Source: Blastopirellula retiformator
Lineage (GTDB): Bacteria > Planctomycetota > Planctomycetia > Pirellulales > Pirellulaceae
Reading direction: 5' to 3'
NCBI RefSeq assembly: GCF_007859755.1
Contig: NZ_SJPF01000004.1
Location: 434,894 to 498,893 of the forward strand
Length of the DNA stretch: 64,000 nt
Shown: positions 7,768 through 19,920 of the stretch, piece after piece
Layout of the letters: every line of letters starts with the position of its first letter
Numbering within the stretch: the stretch's first letter is position 1
Notes under the pieces: model-generated
What the model was told of the DNA's origin: nothing
Databases searched by the model: none
The model's input: only the letters and a program-made list of their open reading frames with translations
Made by a program: the position numbers and the translations under genes

Positions 7768-8552
7768 CGACGCGAATCGCCTACTTTGGCGGCGTCTACA
7801 ACAACTATCTAGCGCTCGAGGCGGCGATTGCCGACGCGAAGGGGCGCGGCGTCGATCAGATGTTTTGCCTGGGCGATCTCGGCGCATTCGGGCCCCATCC
7901 CGATCGGGTCTTTCCGCTGCTGCACGATCACGCAATCCAGGTCGTTCGCGGAAACTATGACGATTCGATCGGTCATGGCCTCGACGATTGCCAATGCGGC
8001 TACACCGATCCCCGCGACAACCACTTTGCCCAGATCAGCTACGACTACACGCTGCAGAACACCTCCAGCGACAATCGCGCCTACCTGCGAACGCTCCCTC
8101 CCGAGATCGAGCTAGAGATCGAAGGGAAGCGAATCTTACTTTGTCATGGTAGCCCGCGACGGACCAACGAATTTTTATGGGAATCGACGACGTCGACTTC
8201 CTTTTTGGACTGGCTTTGCAAGGAGCGGCAAGCCGATCTGATTCTGGCGACCCATACCGGCATTCATTGGGGGCGCGAGCTAGCGAACCGCGGGGCGTTT
8301 GTGAACGTAGGTGCCTTAGGTCGGCCGGCCAACAATGGCCAGACCGAGGTTTGGTACACAATCGTCACCATCGACGCTCAGGCCGGTATCCGCTGGCAGT
8401 TTGTGCCGCTGGCCTACGACTTTCGCCGTTTGAGCCGAGAAATGCAGGCCGAACGGCTTCCGCCGGAGTTTATCGAAACGGTCGAGACCGGCTGGTGGAC
8501 GACCTGCCTAGAGGTATTGCCCGCCAAAGAGCGCCGCACTGGGCGATATTAA
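7764..8552 (+). CDS. Metallophosphoesterase-fold protein with degenerate metal motif I
   Basis: A 262-residue protein of the calcineurin-like phosphoesterase superfamily (YfcE/MJ0936-like subgroup). Conserved parts are GDLGAFGPHPD, RGNYDD, LLCHGSP and the VNVGALGRP segment. The first metal-binding motif, normally S-D-x-H-G-N, reads G-G-V-Y-N-N, so the motif-I Asp and His are absent; the GHTH-type motif is also altered (THTG). The protein may bind metal poorly, use an altered site, or be non-catalytic. Its ATG overlaps the radical SAM stop by four bases, indicating tight coupling. An upstream in-frame ATG at 7701 is less likely, because it would deeply overlap the radical SAM gene. Confidence 0.85.
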   Translation: MTTRIAYFGGVYNNYLALEAAIADAKGRGVDQMFCLGDLGAFGPHPDRVFPLLHDHAIQVVRGNYDDSIGHGLDDCQCGYTDPRDNHFAQISYDYTLQNTSSDNRAYLRTLPPEIELEIEGKRILLCHGSPRRTNEFLWESTTSTSFLDWLCKERQADLILATHTGIHWGRELANRGAFVNVGALGRPANNGQTEVWYTIVTIDAQAGIRWQFVPLAYDFRRLSREMQAERLPPEFIETVETGWWTTCLEVLPAKERRTGRY

Positions 8553-8673
8553 ATTTGGGGCAAAGTCGCACTTGGCCGAGAGCGGTCCGAATTTCGAGAC
8601 TCGCACCGCCGATTGTAAGCGTTATATTGAAGAGATCGTAAACAACTTTCAACGCATTTGGGAGCGTTAGCCG

Positions 8674-9744
8674 ATGTCGACACGAGTTTTCGCCTGCCTG
8701 TCGCTGCTGCTGGCCAGTCTGCCGGTTGTCGCGGCCGAACCGGAGAATCGCTCGCCTCAGCAACTGCCCCAACCAGCTGCAGAGCAAACCGACCGGGCTA
8801 TCCGTCGGGCAATTCGTCAGCTGGACAGCGACACCTTTGCCGAACGCCGGGAAGCGGCCGACGCGCTGCGTGACGCTGGCGCCGCGGCGATCGCTCCGCT
8901 GGAAGAAGCGTGCCGCGATGGCGCCGGCGAGCGGGTCGCCCAGTCGATCGAGATCCTCAAGTCGTTCGCCGCCAGCGAAGACCGCATGGTTAGCGCGGCC
9001 GCGCAACAGGCGCTGCAGAACATCGCCAACGGCGACAACGCCACCGCCGCCAAACTGGCCGCAACCGCGACGCAGTCGCTGCGATCCGCTCCCGGTCGCC
9101 TGCAGCTGCCGGACGTTCGTCACCGGATCGGCGAGCAGCCAGGTTTCGGCGCACGCCGCAACTTCAGCATGTCGACCGTCCGCAACAACGGCCGCGAAGA
9201 AATGAAAGTGACCGATGGCGATCTGGAAGTGGTGATCAACAAAGATCCGAACGGACCGATCCAGGTCGAGTGGCAAGCAGGGGGCGGCGAAAAGCAAACC
9301 GCCAAAGCGGACGATCTGCAGCAGTTGCGGGAAGAACATCCCGAAGCGGCGAAACTGGTCGAAAAGTACGAGGCCCGCGGCCTCGGCGCTCTGGGCGGAG
9401 GGATGATCGGCGACAACCGCTTCTTCGCCCCGATGCGAATGGGCGGCTTGCCAATTCCGCAGCCGATGATGGAAATGGACGAACACTTCGCCCGGATGCG
9501 GGCCGAGCATCAACGGATGGTCGAGCAGATGCGGGCTCAGCACGAAGAGCGGATGCAGGAAATGCGTCGCCTGGCCCCGCCGGTCGCCCCTGGCATTCGG
9601 CCGCCGCAAATCGAACGTCTCCGCGCCAGCACCGAGCAACTTCGCCAGCGCGTCGAGAATGGCCAGGTCGATGAAGCGACCCAGGCCGAGATCGAGCGGC
9701 TGCAACGCGTGCTCGACGAACTGCAACTGCAGTTTGGCCGCTAG
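8674..9744 (+). CDS. Secreted HEAT-repeat-like protein of unknown function
   Basis: A 356-residue protein with a clear signal peptide (MSTRVFACLSLLLASLPVVA then AEP), so it is exported. Residues about 40-130 are alpha-helical and HEAT/armadillo-like (DTFAERREAADALRDAGAAAIAPL and following). The middle has a short beta-type segment, and the C-terminal third is rich in Met, Glu, Arg and Gln (about 265-356) with strong coiled-coil character. No catalytic motif is seen. The stop overlaps the stop of the convergent glycosyltransferase gene (shared CTAG at 9741-9744). Role unknown; a scaffold or adhesion-related function is conceivable but unsupported. Confidence 0.75.
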   Translation: MSTRVFACLSLLLASLPVVAAEPENRSPQQLPQPAAEQTDRAIRRAIRQLDSDTFAERREAADALRDAGAAAIAPLEEACRDGAGERVAQSIEILKSFAASEDRMVSAAAQQALQNIANGDNATAAKLAATATQSLRSAPGRLQLPDVRHRIGEQPGFGARRNFSMSTVRNNGREEMKVTDGDLEVVINKDPNGPIQVEWQAGGGEKQTAKADDLQQLREEHPEAAKLVEKYEARGLGALGGGMIGDNRFFAPMRMGGLPIPQPMMEMDEHFARMRAEHQRMVEQMRAQHEERMQEMRRLAPPVAPGIRPPQIERLRASTEQLRQRVENGQVDEATQAEIERLQRVLDELQLQFGR

Positions 9745-11258
9745 TCGCTGGCCGACTCTTCCGCCGGCGTCACCAACACGACCCGCATGCCGCGATGTCC
9801 CGGCAAGATGCGGGTAGTCGACGCCCATGGCAGCGACTGGGCCGCTTTGACCGCCAACTCGGCGGCAAACGCCGGATCGCCCGGCTCCATCACCACGATC
9901 GTCTGCGGCTCGGTGACCATGTCGGCCTGCCAGGGCTGCAGCAATTCGGGATCGCCATTGCGAAGCGGGATCACCTGGGGAAACGGCGTCTGCGGCCGAT
10001 ACAGGGCCGCGACCGGCAGCCGACAGAAGTCGGCCAGCGCGTCGTCGTTGGCGACCAGCTCATTCGATTCGATCAAGCCCGACGAAACCATCAGCGTCGC
10101 TTCCGGCGGCAGTTCTAACTGGTCGATCGTGGCGATCGCTCCTCGCCAATCTTGCCGCCGCTGATGGGTCCAGTGATCGGGCAGGTGAAAGAAGAAGATC
10201 GAACTGGCCATCGTCACCGCGACCAAGATGCGGAGACCGCGGAACTCGATCCGGGCGACATTCAGCCCCGCCCAGACAAACAACATCGCCTGACTGCCGA
10301 TCAAGTACCGTCGCAAAAACAGTGGCGTGATCTCGAGGTAGGTGACGTACCACGCAACCGCAATCGGCGCCAGCGTGGCGAAGATTGTCCAGACGTAATG
10401 TGCGGTCCAGTTTCGCTGTCGTTCGTCCGCCTGTCGGCCTGGCAGCAGCTTGTTGCCGACCAGCGCGATCGCCAGCGGCGCCAGCCCGAACGGAATGATC
10501 GGGAGGATCTCGATGATTCGAAACGACGATCCGGCATGAATGAACTGCGTCCAGTTGAGCCGTCGCGAGTAGACGAGCGCCAGCTGCGGATAAAGGGGCA
10601 ACAGGCCGACGCCCAGCCCGGCCAACATCAACGCCAATCGTCCCCAGGCCCGATGTCCCCAAGCGGCCAACAACAGCGGCGGCAAACAAGCGGCGACCAG
10701 CAATGCCGCCGTCAAATGCAAATGGATCGTGAGCGCCGCCGTCAGCGTCCAGAGCACCGCCGTCCGCCGATCAAAGTCGCGCCACAGCCGCATCGTCAGG
10801 GCGAACAGCAACAAACAGCCTAGCTGCGCCGCGGCGTACGATCGAGCCTCGGTCGCATAAAACACCATGTCGCGGTCGACGGCGACCAGCAGCGCTGCCG
10901 TAATGCCGGCCAGTCCCGATCCGCTCCAACGCCGCACCAAAACGCCGATCAGAACCAACGTCGTCACGCCGCAGACGACCGATGGCATCCGCAAGGTCCA
11001 CTCGCTGGCGCCAAACAGCTCGACAACCAGCCGCTCGAGCCAGAAAAAGAGGGGGCCGTTATTCCCTTCGATCGCGCGGCGGGGGATCTCGCTGACGTCG
11101 CCATCGATCACCCAGGCCGTATGCAGTTCGTCGAGCCAGAGACTTTCTCGCAAGGGGAGCAGCCGCAGCCCCAGTCCCAACAGCGCAATCAGCAACAGCG
11201 ATCGCCAAAACAGGCGACTGGCGAGAGGGACATTCCAGGAGAAAGGCGAATCGGTCAC
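9741..11258 (-). CDS. GT-C fold (GT39/ArnT-like) membrane glycosyltransferase
   Basis: A 505-residue polytopic membrane protein. After the first membrane helix comes LWLDELHTAW, the acidic Asp-Glu loop that in GT39/ArnT/PMT-type glycosyltransferases holds the catalytic base, and about ten hydrophobic segments follow to roughly residue 365. The last 130 residues form a soluble, presumably periplasmic, domain. It should transfer a sugar from a polyprenyl-phosphate donor to a lipid or protein acceptor. It lies just downstream, on the same strand, of an ExeA/BY-kinase-like trio, which would fit a surface polysaccharide or glycoprotein role. Acceptor unknown. Confidence 0.82.
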   Translation of the reverse strand: MTDSPFSWNVPLASRLFWRSLLLIALLGLGLRLLPLRESLWLDELHTAWVIDGDVSEIPRRAIEGNNGPLFFWLERLVVELFGASEWTLRMPSVVCGVTTLVLIGVLVRRWSGSGLAGITAALLVAVDRDMVFYATEARSYAAAQLGCLLLFALTMRLWRDFDRRTAVLWTLTAALTIHLHLTAALLVAACLPPLLLAAWGHRAWGRLALMLAGLGVGLLPLYPQLALVYSRRLNWTQFIHAGSSFRIIEILPIIPFGLAPLAIALVGNKLLPGRQADERQRNWTAHYVWTIFATLAPIAVAWYVTYLEITPLFLRRYLIGSQAMLFVWAGLNVARIEFRGLRILVAVTMASSIFFFHLPDHWTHQRRQDWRGAIATIDQLELPPEATLMVSSGLIESNELVANDDALADFCRLPVAALYRPQTPFPQVIPLRNGDPELLQPWQADMVTEPQTIVVMEPGDPAFAAELAVKAAQSLPWASTTRILPGHRGMRVVLVTPAEESASD

Positions 11259-11316
11259 GCGATAGATTGTAGTCGCGGATCGATGGCGAGGGAGTGGACT
11301 GGGAGAGCTAATTTCG

Positions 11317-12135
11317 CTAATCGGTCGAAACGGCGACCAGCTCTTCGTTGACCGCTTCGATCTGCTCGGCCGAAATCACCGTTTGCTCTTCGGCGAAGGC
11401 GATCAACAGGGCCAAGTCGCACAGCCGATTGATCCGCCGTGGGGCGCCGCCGGTGATCTCGTGCAGTCGCGCCAGGGCCGCGGCCTCAATAATCTCTCGC
11501 CGAGCCCCGGCCGTCGTCAGACGATGCAGCACATAGGACGCAGTTTCGTCGGCCGACAAAGGCTTGACCATGCATTTGACCGCCAGGCGCGTCTCAAAGG
11601 CCGGGGTCCGCTTCAGCGCCGGTAAGATCTCGGTCTGGCCGACCAACAGCAGCGTCAGGTCGAGCAACCCGTCGGTCTCCAGATTGGTCAGCAGCCGCAA
11701 CGTTTCTAGGGCGTTGAAATCGGCGACCAGGTGAGCTTCGTCGATGACCAGCACCGCATGGTTGCCCGCTTTGGTGTTCTCGCTCAGTCCGCGGCGGATC
11801 GCCTGGACGCTGTCGGCGATCGACGTGGTGGCCGATTGCTCAACGCCAACCAGCTCGCGCACGATGTAGGCCAACAGTTGGTCGGCCGGCATGTACGGAA
11901 AGACGACGTGGACCTTCGGCGTAAACTGCTCGGGCAGTTGCTGCAGCAAGAGAGAAGCCATCAAGCTTTTCCCCAGCCCTTCGCCGCCGGTTAGCAGCGC
12001 CGCGCCGCGACGATTTTCGACCGCGTACCGCAATTTCAACAACGTTCCCTGGGCCGACTCGGCCGGGTAGTAGAACGCCGGAATCGCCGTATTTTCAAAC
12101 GGGCGAGTGCTCAGATTCCAGTAGTCTTCGTACAT
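11317..12135 (-). CDS. ExeA-like AAA ATPase
   Basis: A 272-residue AAA ATPase of the ExeA/general secretion type. It opens with the family signature MYEDYWNLSTRPFENT, then Walker A GGEGLGKS near residue 50, Walker B HAVLVIDEAH near 130, and the GGAPRRINRLCDLAL segment near the sensor-2 region. Related ATPases energise type II secretion or occur beside exosortase/exopolysaccharide genes (TIGR03015 group). The gene starts 6 nt after the stop of the upstream ParA-like gene, so the two are co-translated. No membrane segment is seen; it is probably cytoplasmic, working with its membrane neighbour. Confidence 0.88.
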   Translation of the reverse strand: MYEDYWNLSTRPFENTAIPAFYYPAESAQGTLLKLRYAVENRRGAALLTGGEGLGKSLMASLLLQQLPEQFTPKVHVVFPYMPADQLLAYIVRELVGVEQSATTSIADSVQAIRRGLSENTKAGNHAVLVIDEAHLVADFNALETLRLLTNLETDGLLDLTLLLVGQTEILPALKRTPAFETRLAVKCMVKPLSADETASYVLHRLTTAGARREIIEAAALARLHEITGGAPRRINRLCDLALLIAFAEEQTVISAEQIEAVNEELVAVSTD

Positions 12136-12141
12136 TGCTTT

Positions 12142-13293
12142 TTAACCGACGAAATTTTCGGTGACGCCCAGGATCGAAATTCCGGCGCCTGCCAGACGCC
12201 GCACGACTTCCGCCACCTGCGAGTCGTCCGAGATCCGCAGATCGCGAACGATCATGGCGGCGTCGATCTGACTCACTTTGTTCGGCACGTCATGGACCTG
12301 GCCAACGTCGACCAGGATCATGTCGTAGCTCCCTTTCATGCTCTGCAGCATTTGATCGAGTTTCTCCGGCGTTCCTTTCGCCAGGCTTGGCGCCAGGGTC
12401 AGATCGTCGATGACCGAATGAATCGCCGCATCTTCGACCGTCGGACCACCTTCGGCGATCGCTTCCCAGCCATGTTCGACCCGCACGCCCAACCGGGTGG
12501 CCAACTCGGGATTAGTGTCGCTGGCGTCGACGATGGCGGTTTTCATACCGCCGCCGGCCAGCATCTTGGCCAGGCAGAGCGTCAACGTCGAGCAACCTTC
12601 GCCAGCGGCGAAGCTGTAGACGGCGACCACTTTCTTTCCTTGGCCGCTCACTTCGGTCAGGCGATCCCGCACTTCGGCGAAGCCTTCAAAGCCCCGTTCC
12701 AAAAGCATCTCGATCGTCGCCGGCCAGGCGAACCGGGGAGCTTCCCACTGCGGACGGAACGTCACGTTTTTCGGGGCGGCGCTGCTGGTGGTCAGCATGC
12801 TTTCCCATTCCAGGCGATCGCTGGTTTTGCCCGCAGGGGGAGCGATCGACTTGGCAGGCTGCTTCTCGGGGGCCAATTTCTCGGGTGCCGGTTGCTTGGC
12901 TTCCGGCTTGTTGACTTTCGGCGGCGACGGGGCAGGGGACACTTCGGCGACCGGCGGGGCCGCTTCTTTTTCGGCCCGGACCCGCTTCAAGATGCGATCG
13001 ACGGCGGCGGCGACGGCGGCCGTGTTTTGGGCTGACGCGTCAAAGACCGACGCTTCCGGCGTTGGGGCTTCGTCTTCTTCCGACTCCGCGGCCAAATCGC
13101 CTAGATCACCCTCGTTGGTCGGTGAACCCGGCAAGTCGATCCGCAATCCCTTCTTCCGCCACTCATACAGTTGTTCGACCGTCGGTCCGCCCGGAAAGAC
13201 GGGAACGCTGCGGGAATATTCGGCAGCGGGATCGTCCGAGGTCGGAACTTCGGGGCCGTACGCACGAATGAAGGCTCGATCTACAGAACTCAT
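12142..13293 (-). CDS. BY-kinase/ParA-like ATPase with degenerate Walker A
   Basis: A 383-residue protein with an N-terminal low-complexity part (Ala/Pro/Lys-rich, about residues 60-180) and a C-terminal ParA/MinD-type nucleotide-binding domain similar to bacterial tyrosine kinases of the CpsD/CapB group. The Walker A loop reads AAGEGCSTLTL, with Cys where the invariant Lys of GEGKST should be; a Walker A'-like segment (TAIVDASDTNPEL) and a Walker B-like strand (YDMILVDVG) remain. There is no C-terminal tyrosine cluster. It is therefore probably catalytically weak or regulatory. It overlaps the upstream membrane-protein gene at TAATG and is followed closely by the ExeA-like ATPase. Confidence 0.78.
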   Translation of the reverse strand: MSSVDRAFIRAYGPEVPTSDDPAAEYSRSVPVFPGGPTVEQLYEWRKKGLRIDLPGSPTNEGDLGDLAAESEEDEAPTPEASVFDASAQNTAAVAAAVDRILKRVRAEKEAAPPVAEVSPAPSPPKVNKPEAKQPAPEKLAPEKQPAKSIAPPAGKTSDRLEWESMLTTSSAAPKNVTFRPQWEAPRFAWPATIEMLLERGFEGFAEVRDRLTEVSGQGKKVVAVYSFAAGEGCSTLTLCLAKMLAGGGMKTAIVDASDTNPELATRLGVRVEHGWEAIAEGGPTVEDAAIHSVIDDLTLAPSLAKGTPEKLDQMLQSMKGSYDMILVDVGQVHDVPNKVSQIDAAMIVRDLRISDDSQVAEVVRRLAGAGISILGVTENFVG

Positions 13294-14609
13294 TAACGCA
13301 ACCTCCCCATCGGGTCTTCAAATCCGTTCAAACGAGCCTGAGCCGGTCGATCGGCGGCAGGATCGCCTGGTGCGTAATATCTTGCGTCGCTGACGCTCGG
13401 CGACGGGCCAAACAAGTCGGTGGAGTTCAGCCCTTGTTGACCATAGCGGCTGCCGGAGGTGGTCGGCGAGACCGGCTCGGGGCGCCCTAGCGAAGCGGTC
13501 GGATGGACCGTTTGCGGCTGTACCGATGGCGCCTGGGCCCCTTGATCGAAAATCGGACGACCCGCCGGCGAGGTCTCGCCGGTTGCGTTGCCGCCGGTCG
13601 CACTTCCACCGGCGGCGCTACCGCGCGGCTCTTGCCGATACCAGGGCGTTTCCGAATTGCTGCGGTTGGCGGGCGCGGCGTTGTTGTACTGCGTTTGCAT
13701 GGCGCCGCCGCCAGAACCGTACATCGACGCGCCGTACGACGACGTGCCGGTGGGCGGTTGGCCAGGTCGCGTGGCGACTTCATATTCGGGGCTGGTCGCG
13801 CCCCCCAGCAAGTCGGCCGAACTGATCGGCGGAGTGCTGCGTGGGTTGGCCTGACCGGCGACCGAGCCTCCCAGCGAAGCTCGCGGGGCAGACGCTTCGT
13901 CGGCGCCGTTTGGCTCTGGGAATGGATTGAACTTGGGCGCCGTCTGACCGCCGCCATCTTGCAGCGGCGGAGCGACTTCGTCCGACGCGGTGATCGCCGG
14001 CTCCATCTTTTCCATATGAATGTGTTCGGCGGGATCTTCCGCATCCAAACCAATCGCCGGGGCAAAATCCGGGGCTTCGCTCTGCTGGCCGAGCTGGATG
14101 TCGGGGCTCAGTTCCAGCGAGTCAGGCGCCGGATCGTTATTCTTACCGCGATGGCCGGTCGAAATCGTGATTGTTCCCCAGATCAACACGCCGGCGATCA
14201 TCGCCAAAAACAACCGCGTGCGCCACACCGGCGCCTTGGTCGCTTTCATCCGCTCGCGACGCCCTTGGGCGCCTTCGTACAGCGGCTTGCGATAGCTAGC
14301 GGAAGTTCGATTGGGGGGCGTCGCCGCGGCCGATATTCCCGGCGCCGGACGTTCGCTGACCGGCCGGCGGGGCGAGTGCGGGCCGCGCGGCGTGTGAGCG
14401 GCGTCCACGCGATGCGTTGGGGGGGCAGGTTTTTCCGAGGGTGCGTTTGCGACGAGCGGCTCTTGATCGACGTCATCATTGACGGCCAGCGGAGCGGCAG
14501 GCGGCTTCGGGGGAGCCGCCAAGTCGGGCATACGCAACAAAACCCGGGGGAGCGCCGGCACCAGTTGGGCTTTCGGCTCCGCGTCTGTGGGGGTTGTCGT
14601 GTTGGTCAT
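13293..14609 (-). CDS. Single-pass membrane protein with long Pro/Ala/Gly/Ser-rich arms
   Basis: A 438-residue protein with no recognised domain. One membrane helix (LFLAMIAGVLIWGTITIS, around residue 140) separates a basic, proline-rich N-terminal part, presumably cytoplasmic, from a long Gly/Ser/Pro/Ala/Thr-rich part of about 270 residues, presumably periplasmic and disordered. The start at 14609 is chosen because GGAAG lies just upstream; an ATG at 14636 has no such site. It is the first gene of the trio with the ParA-like and ExeA-like ATPases. By position it may be the membrane anchor of that machinery. Confidence 0.7.
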   Translation of the reverse strand: MTNTTTPTDAEPKAQLVPALPRVLLRMPDLAAPPKPPAAPLAVNDDVDQEPLVANAPSEKPAPPTHRVDAAHTPRGPHSPRRPVSERPAPGISAAATPPNRTSASYRKPLYEGAQGRRERMKATKAPVWRTRLFLAMIAGVLIWGTITISTGHRGKNNDPAPDSLELSPDIQLGQQSEAPDFAPAIGLDAEDPAEHIHMEKMEPAITASDEVAPPLQDGGGQTAPKFNPFPEPNGADEASAPRASLGGSVAGQANPRSTPPISSADLLGGATSPEYEVATRPGQPPTGTSSYGASMYGSGGGAMQTQYNNAAPANRSNSETPWYRQEPRGSAAGGSATGGNATGETSPAGRPIFDQGAQAPSVQPQTVHPTASLGRPEPVSPTTSGSRYGQQGLNSTDLFGPSPSVSDARYYAPGDPAADRPAQARLNGFEDPMGRLR

Positions 14610-14893
14610 CGTCTTGGCTTCCTTGCCTATTTTCACAGTCTCGACGCCATCTTGGCGTATTTCTGGTCCGTCATCTCTTCGGATCGGGCAGCGAGTCTGC
14701 AGATCTTGAGCGTTAGATAAGAAAAATTGACTTTGCCGGCTAGGCGAAGTTTTGCGGAAACCGCTTTTCGGACGAACCTTGTCGCTTTATTGGCAATCTG
14801 GGATACTTAGAGGGCTACAAATTTCCCTTTAGTGACAGCAGTGCCCTGACCAAGTCCGTACGGCAGCCGCCGGCGGCCCACAAAAAATACAGC

Positions 14894-18613
<3,720 letters not shown>

Positions 18614-18622
18614 AAGCGAAGG

Positions 18623-18643
18623 GTAGGGCAGGCCGTGCCTGCC
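18623..18643. repeat. GGCAGGC-CGT-GCCTGCC hairpin repeat, copy 1
   Basis: A small perfect hairpin preceded by GTAG, located 10 nt after the metH stop. The same 21 bases recur at 27669-27689 just after another gene. The 3-nt loop and G/C stem could aid transcription termination, but no T-tract follows. Confidence 0.7.
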
Positions 18644-18688
18644 AAGGCGCCAAGGCTCGACTTGGCAACGACGACTTAACTCCAAGAA

Positions 18689-18725
18689 CGTGTGCTACTG
18701 CTGGCTTGTCCAGCAGTGGCACACG
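18689..18725. repeat. CGTGTGC-type palindromic repeat, copy 1
   Basis: An inverted repeat with 16-bp arms (CGTGTGCTACTGCTGG and CCAGCAGTGGCACACG, one G-T wobble) and a 5-nt loop (CTTGT). It lies between the convergent metH and CBS genes. Related copies are at 34035-34114 and 43250-43300. Confidence 0.85.
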
Positions 18726-18777
18726 GGATGATGGAAGAGCGGGGTCTCGACCCAGCCTACGTCCTGGAAAACGCATA

Positions 18778-18810
18778 CATTGCCACGCGAAGCCATGGCA
18801 ATGGCGCCCA
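18778..18810. repeat. GCCATTGCCA palindrome family, copy 1
   Basis: CATTGCCA and TGGCAATG arms around a 9-nt loop, followed by GCGCCCA. It overlaps the end of the convergent interval just before the CBS gene stop. Related palindromes lie at 43071-43106 and 49423-49460. Confidence 0.65.
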
Positions 18811-18817
18811 TAGTTTT

Positions 18818-19636
18818 CTACGTCGAGCCAGGCCCCGGAGCCTGGTTGTCGCCGGACTGTCTGGGGGAGAGCACCAAGAACTTGCTTTCGTTGTGGTCGA
18901 CCACGTCGAACGCTGATGACTTGCCAATCAGGTCGAAGTGCCGCACGAAGCCGTGCGCCGGGATGACCAGGTTGCTGTCGGCGATCTTGGTGGCGATCGC
19001 ATCTTCGACGGTGCCGCGGACGAACTTCACCAAGATGCGACTGCTGGGCGGATCGTAGCCGAGCACCACGCGGTCGAGTCGGGCCTTGCGATTCTTGATG
19101 TTGTTCATCGGAATCACCAGGTCGCCGTTGACCTTGCGGATGTAAGCCGGAATCTTGACCTTCGCCTCGTTCATGGGCGAGTACATGCGGAACGAGTTTT
19201 CGACCTCGCCTTCCTGCACTTCGGCCAAGTGATGGATCAAGTCGGACGTGCTTAGCACGCCGCGCAGTTCTTGCCGCAATCCAACCACCGGCAGACAGCC
19301 GATCTTGTTGGTCGCCAACACCAAGGCCGCTTTGGCCAAGGGAACGTCGGGCGAAACGGTCACCGGTCGTTCGCGCGTGATCAGATGCTGAATTTCCCGC
19401 GGCAATTCGTCCGGCTCTTCCGGCTTCATCATCGAGCGTACGACGTCACGCTGCGACACGACCCCGATTACGCGCTTCTTCTCATCGACAATGATGATCC
19501 GCCGCAGACCATGGCGCGCCATGAGTCCAGCGACGATCTTCACGTGCGTACCGACCGTGGCGGTATGCACCTTTACCGTCATCACATCGCGGACGACGCC
19601 GCTCAGTTTTTCCGATATGGTATCGAGTGAAGGCAT
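18818..19636 (-). CDS. CBS domain-containing protein
   Basis: A 272-residue protein with a tandem CBS pair (Bateman module) over about residues 15-145: VRDVMTVKVHTATVGT ... RIIIVDEKKRVIGVVSQRDVVRSM, then VTVSPDVPLAKAALVLATNKIGCLPVV ... GVLSTSDLIHHL. CBS pairs bind adenine nucleotides and control an attached or partner function. The C-terminal 125 residues contain no domain I recognise. No transporter or enzyme domain is fused, so it probably regulates another protein. It is isolated on its strand and convergent with metH. Confidence 0.85.
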   Translation of the reverse strand: MPSLDTISEKLSGVVRDVMTVKVHTATVGTHVKIVAGLMARHGLRRIIIVDEKKRVIGVVSQRDVVRSMMKPEEPDELPREIQHLITRERPVTVSPDVPLAKAALVLATNKIGCLPVVGLRQELRGVLSTSDLIHHLAEVQEGEVENSFRMYSPMNEAKVKIPAYIRKVNGDLVIPMNNIKNRKARLDRVVLGYDPPSSRILVKFVRGTVEDAIATKIADSNLVIPAHGFVRHFDLIGKSSAFDVVDHNESKFLVLSPRQSGDNQAPGPGST

Positions 19637-19920
19637 AGGGGGAACGATGAGAACCTGAACAGGGGAAATGTGATTTCCAGGATTGCCAAGGTCGGGAATT
19701 TCCCCGACATCAGGAAACTATAGCATGCGAAAGTTGCCGCAAGCGGCCGCTTCGCAGCTTCGCCAAATTTGCGGAGACCACGGTACAGAAAGAGGTTACG
19801 TCGTCGCGAATAACACGATTTACGGCCGCGTGCCGCAACGGCGACGACCGGTCGTAACGGTTATGGCGAGCAAGGTCGCACTCAGCCGGGCGACGGCCGA
19901 TTTGGCCCCACCCCTGACGG

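Noticed and set aside
8470-9828. 452-codon reverse frame opposite the metallophosphoesterase and HEAT-like genes
   Set aside because: It spans two genes with better evidence (signal peptide, conserved motifs, ATGA coupling) and has no recognisable domain.
14637-14893. Cobalamin or SAM riboswitch in front of metH
   Set aside because: No convincing B12 box or SAM-I core was seen; a covariance search would be needed to be certain.
19637-19920. Possible small gene between the CBS and LRR genes
   Set aside because: A 97-codon frame starts here but it runs into the LRR gene antisense, has no ribosome-binding site and no conserved-looking segment.
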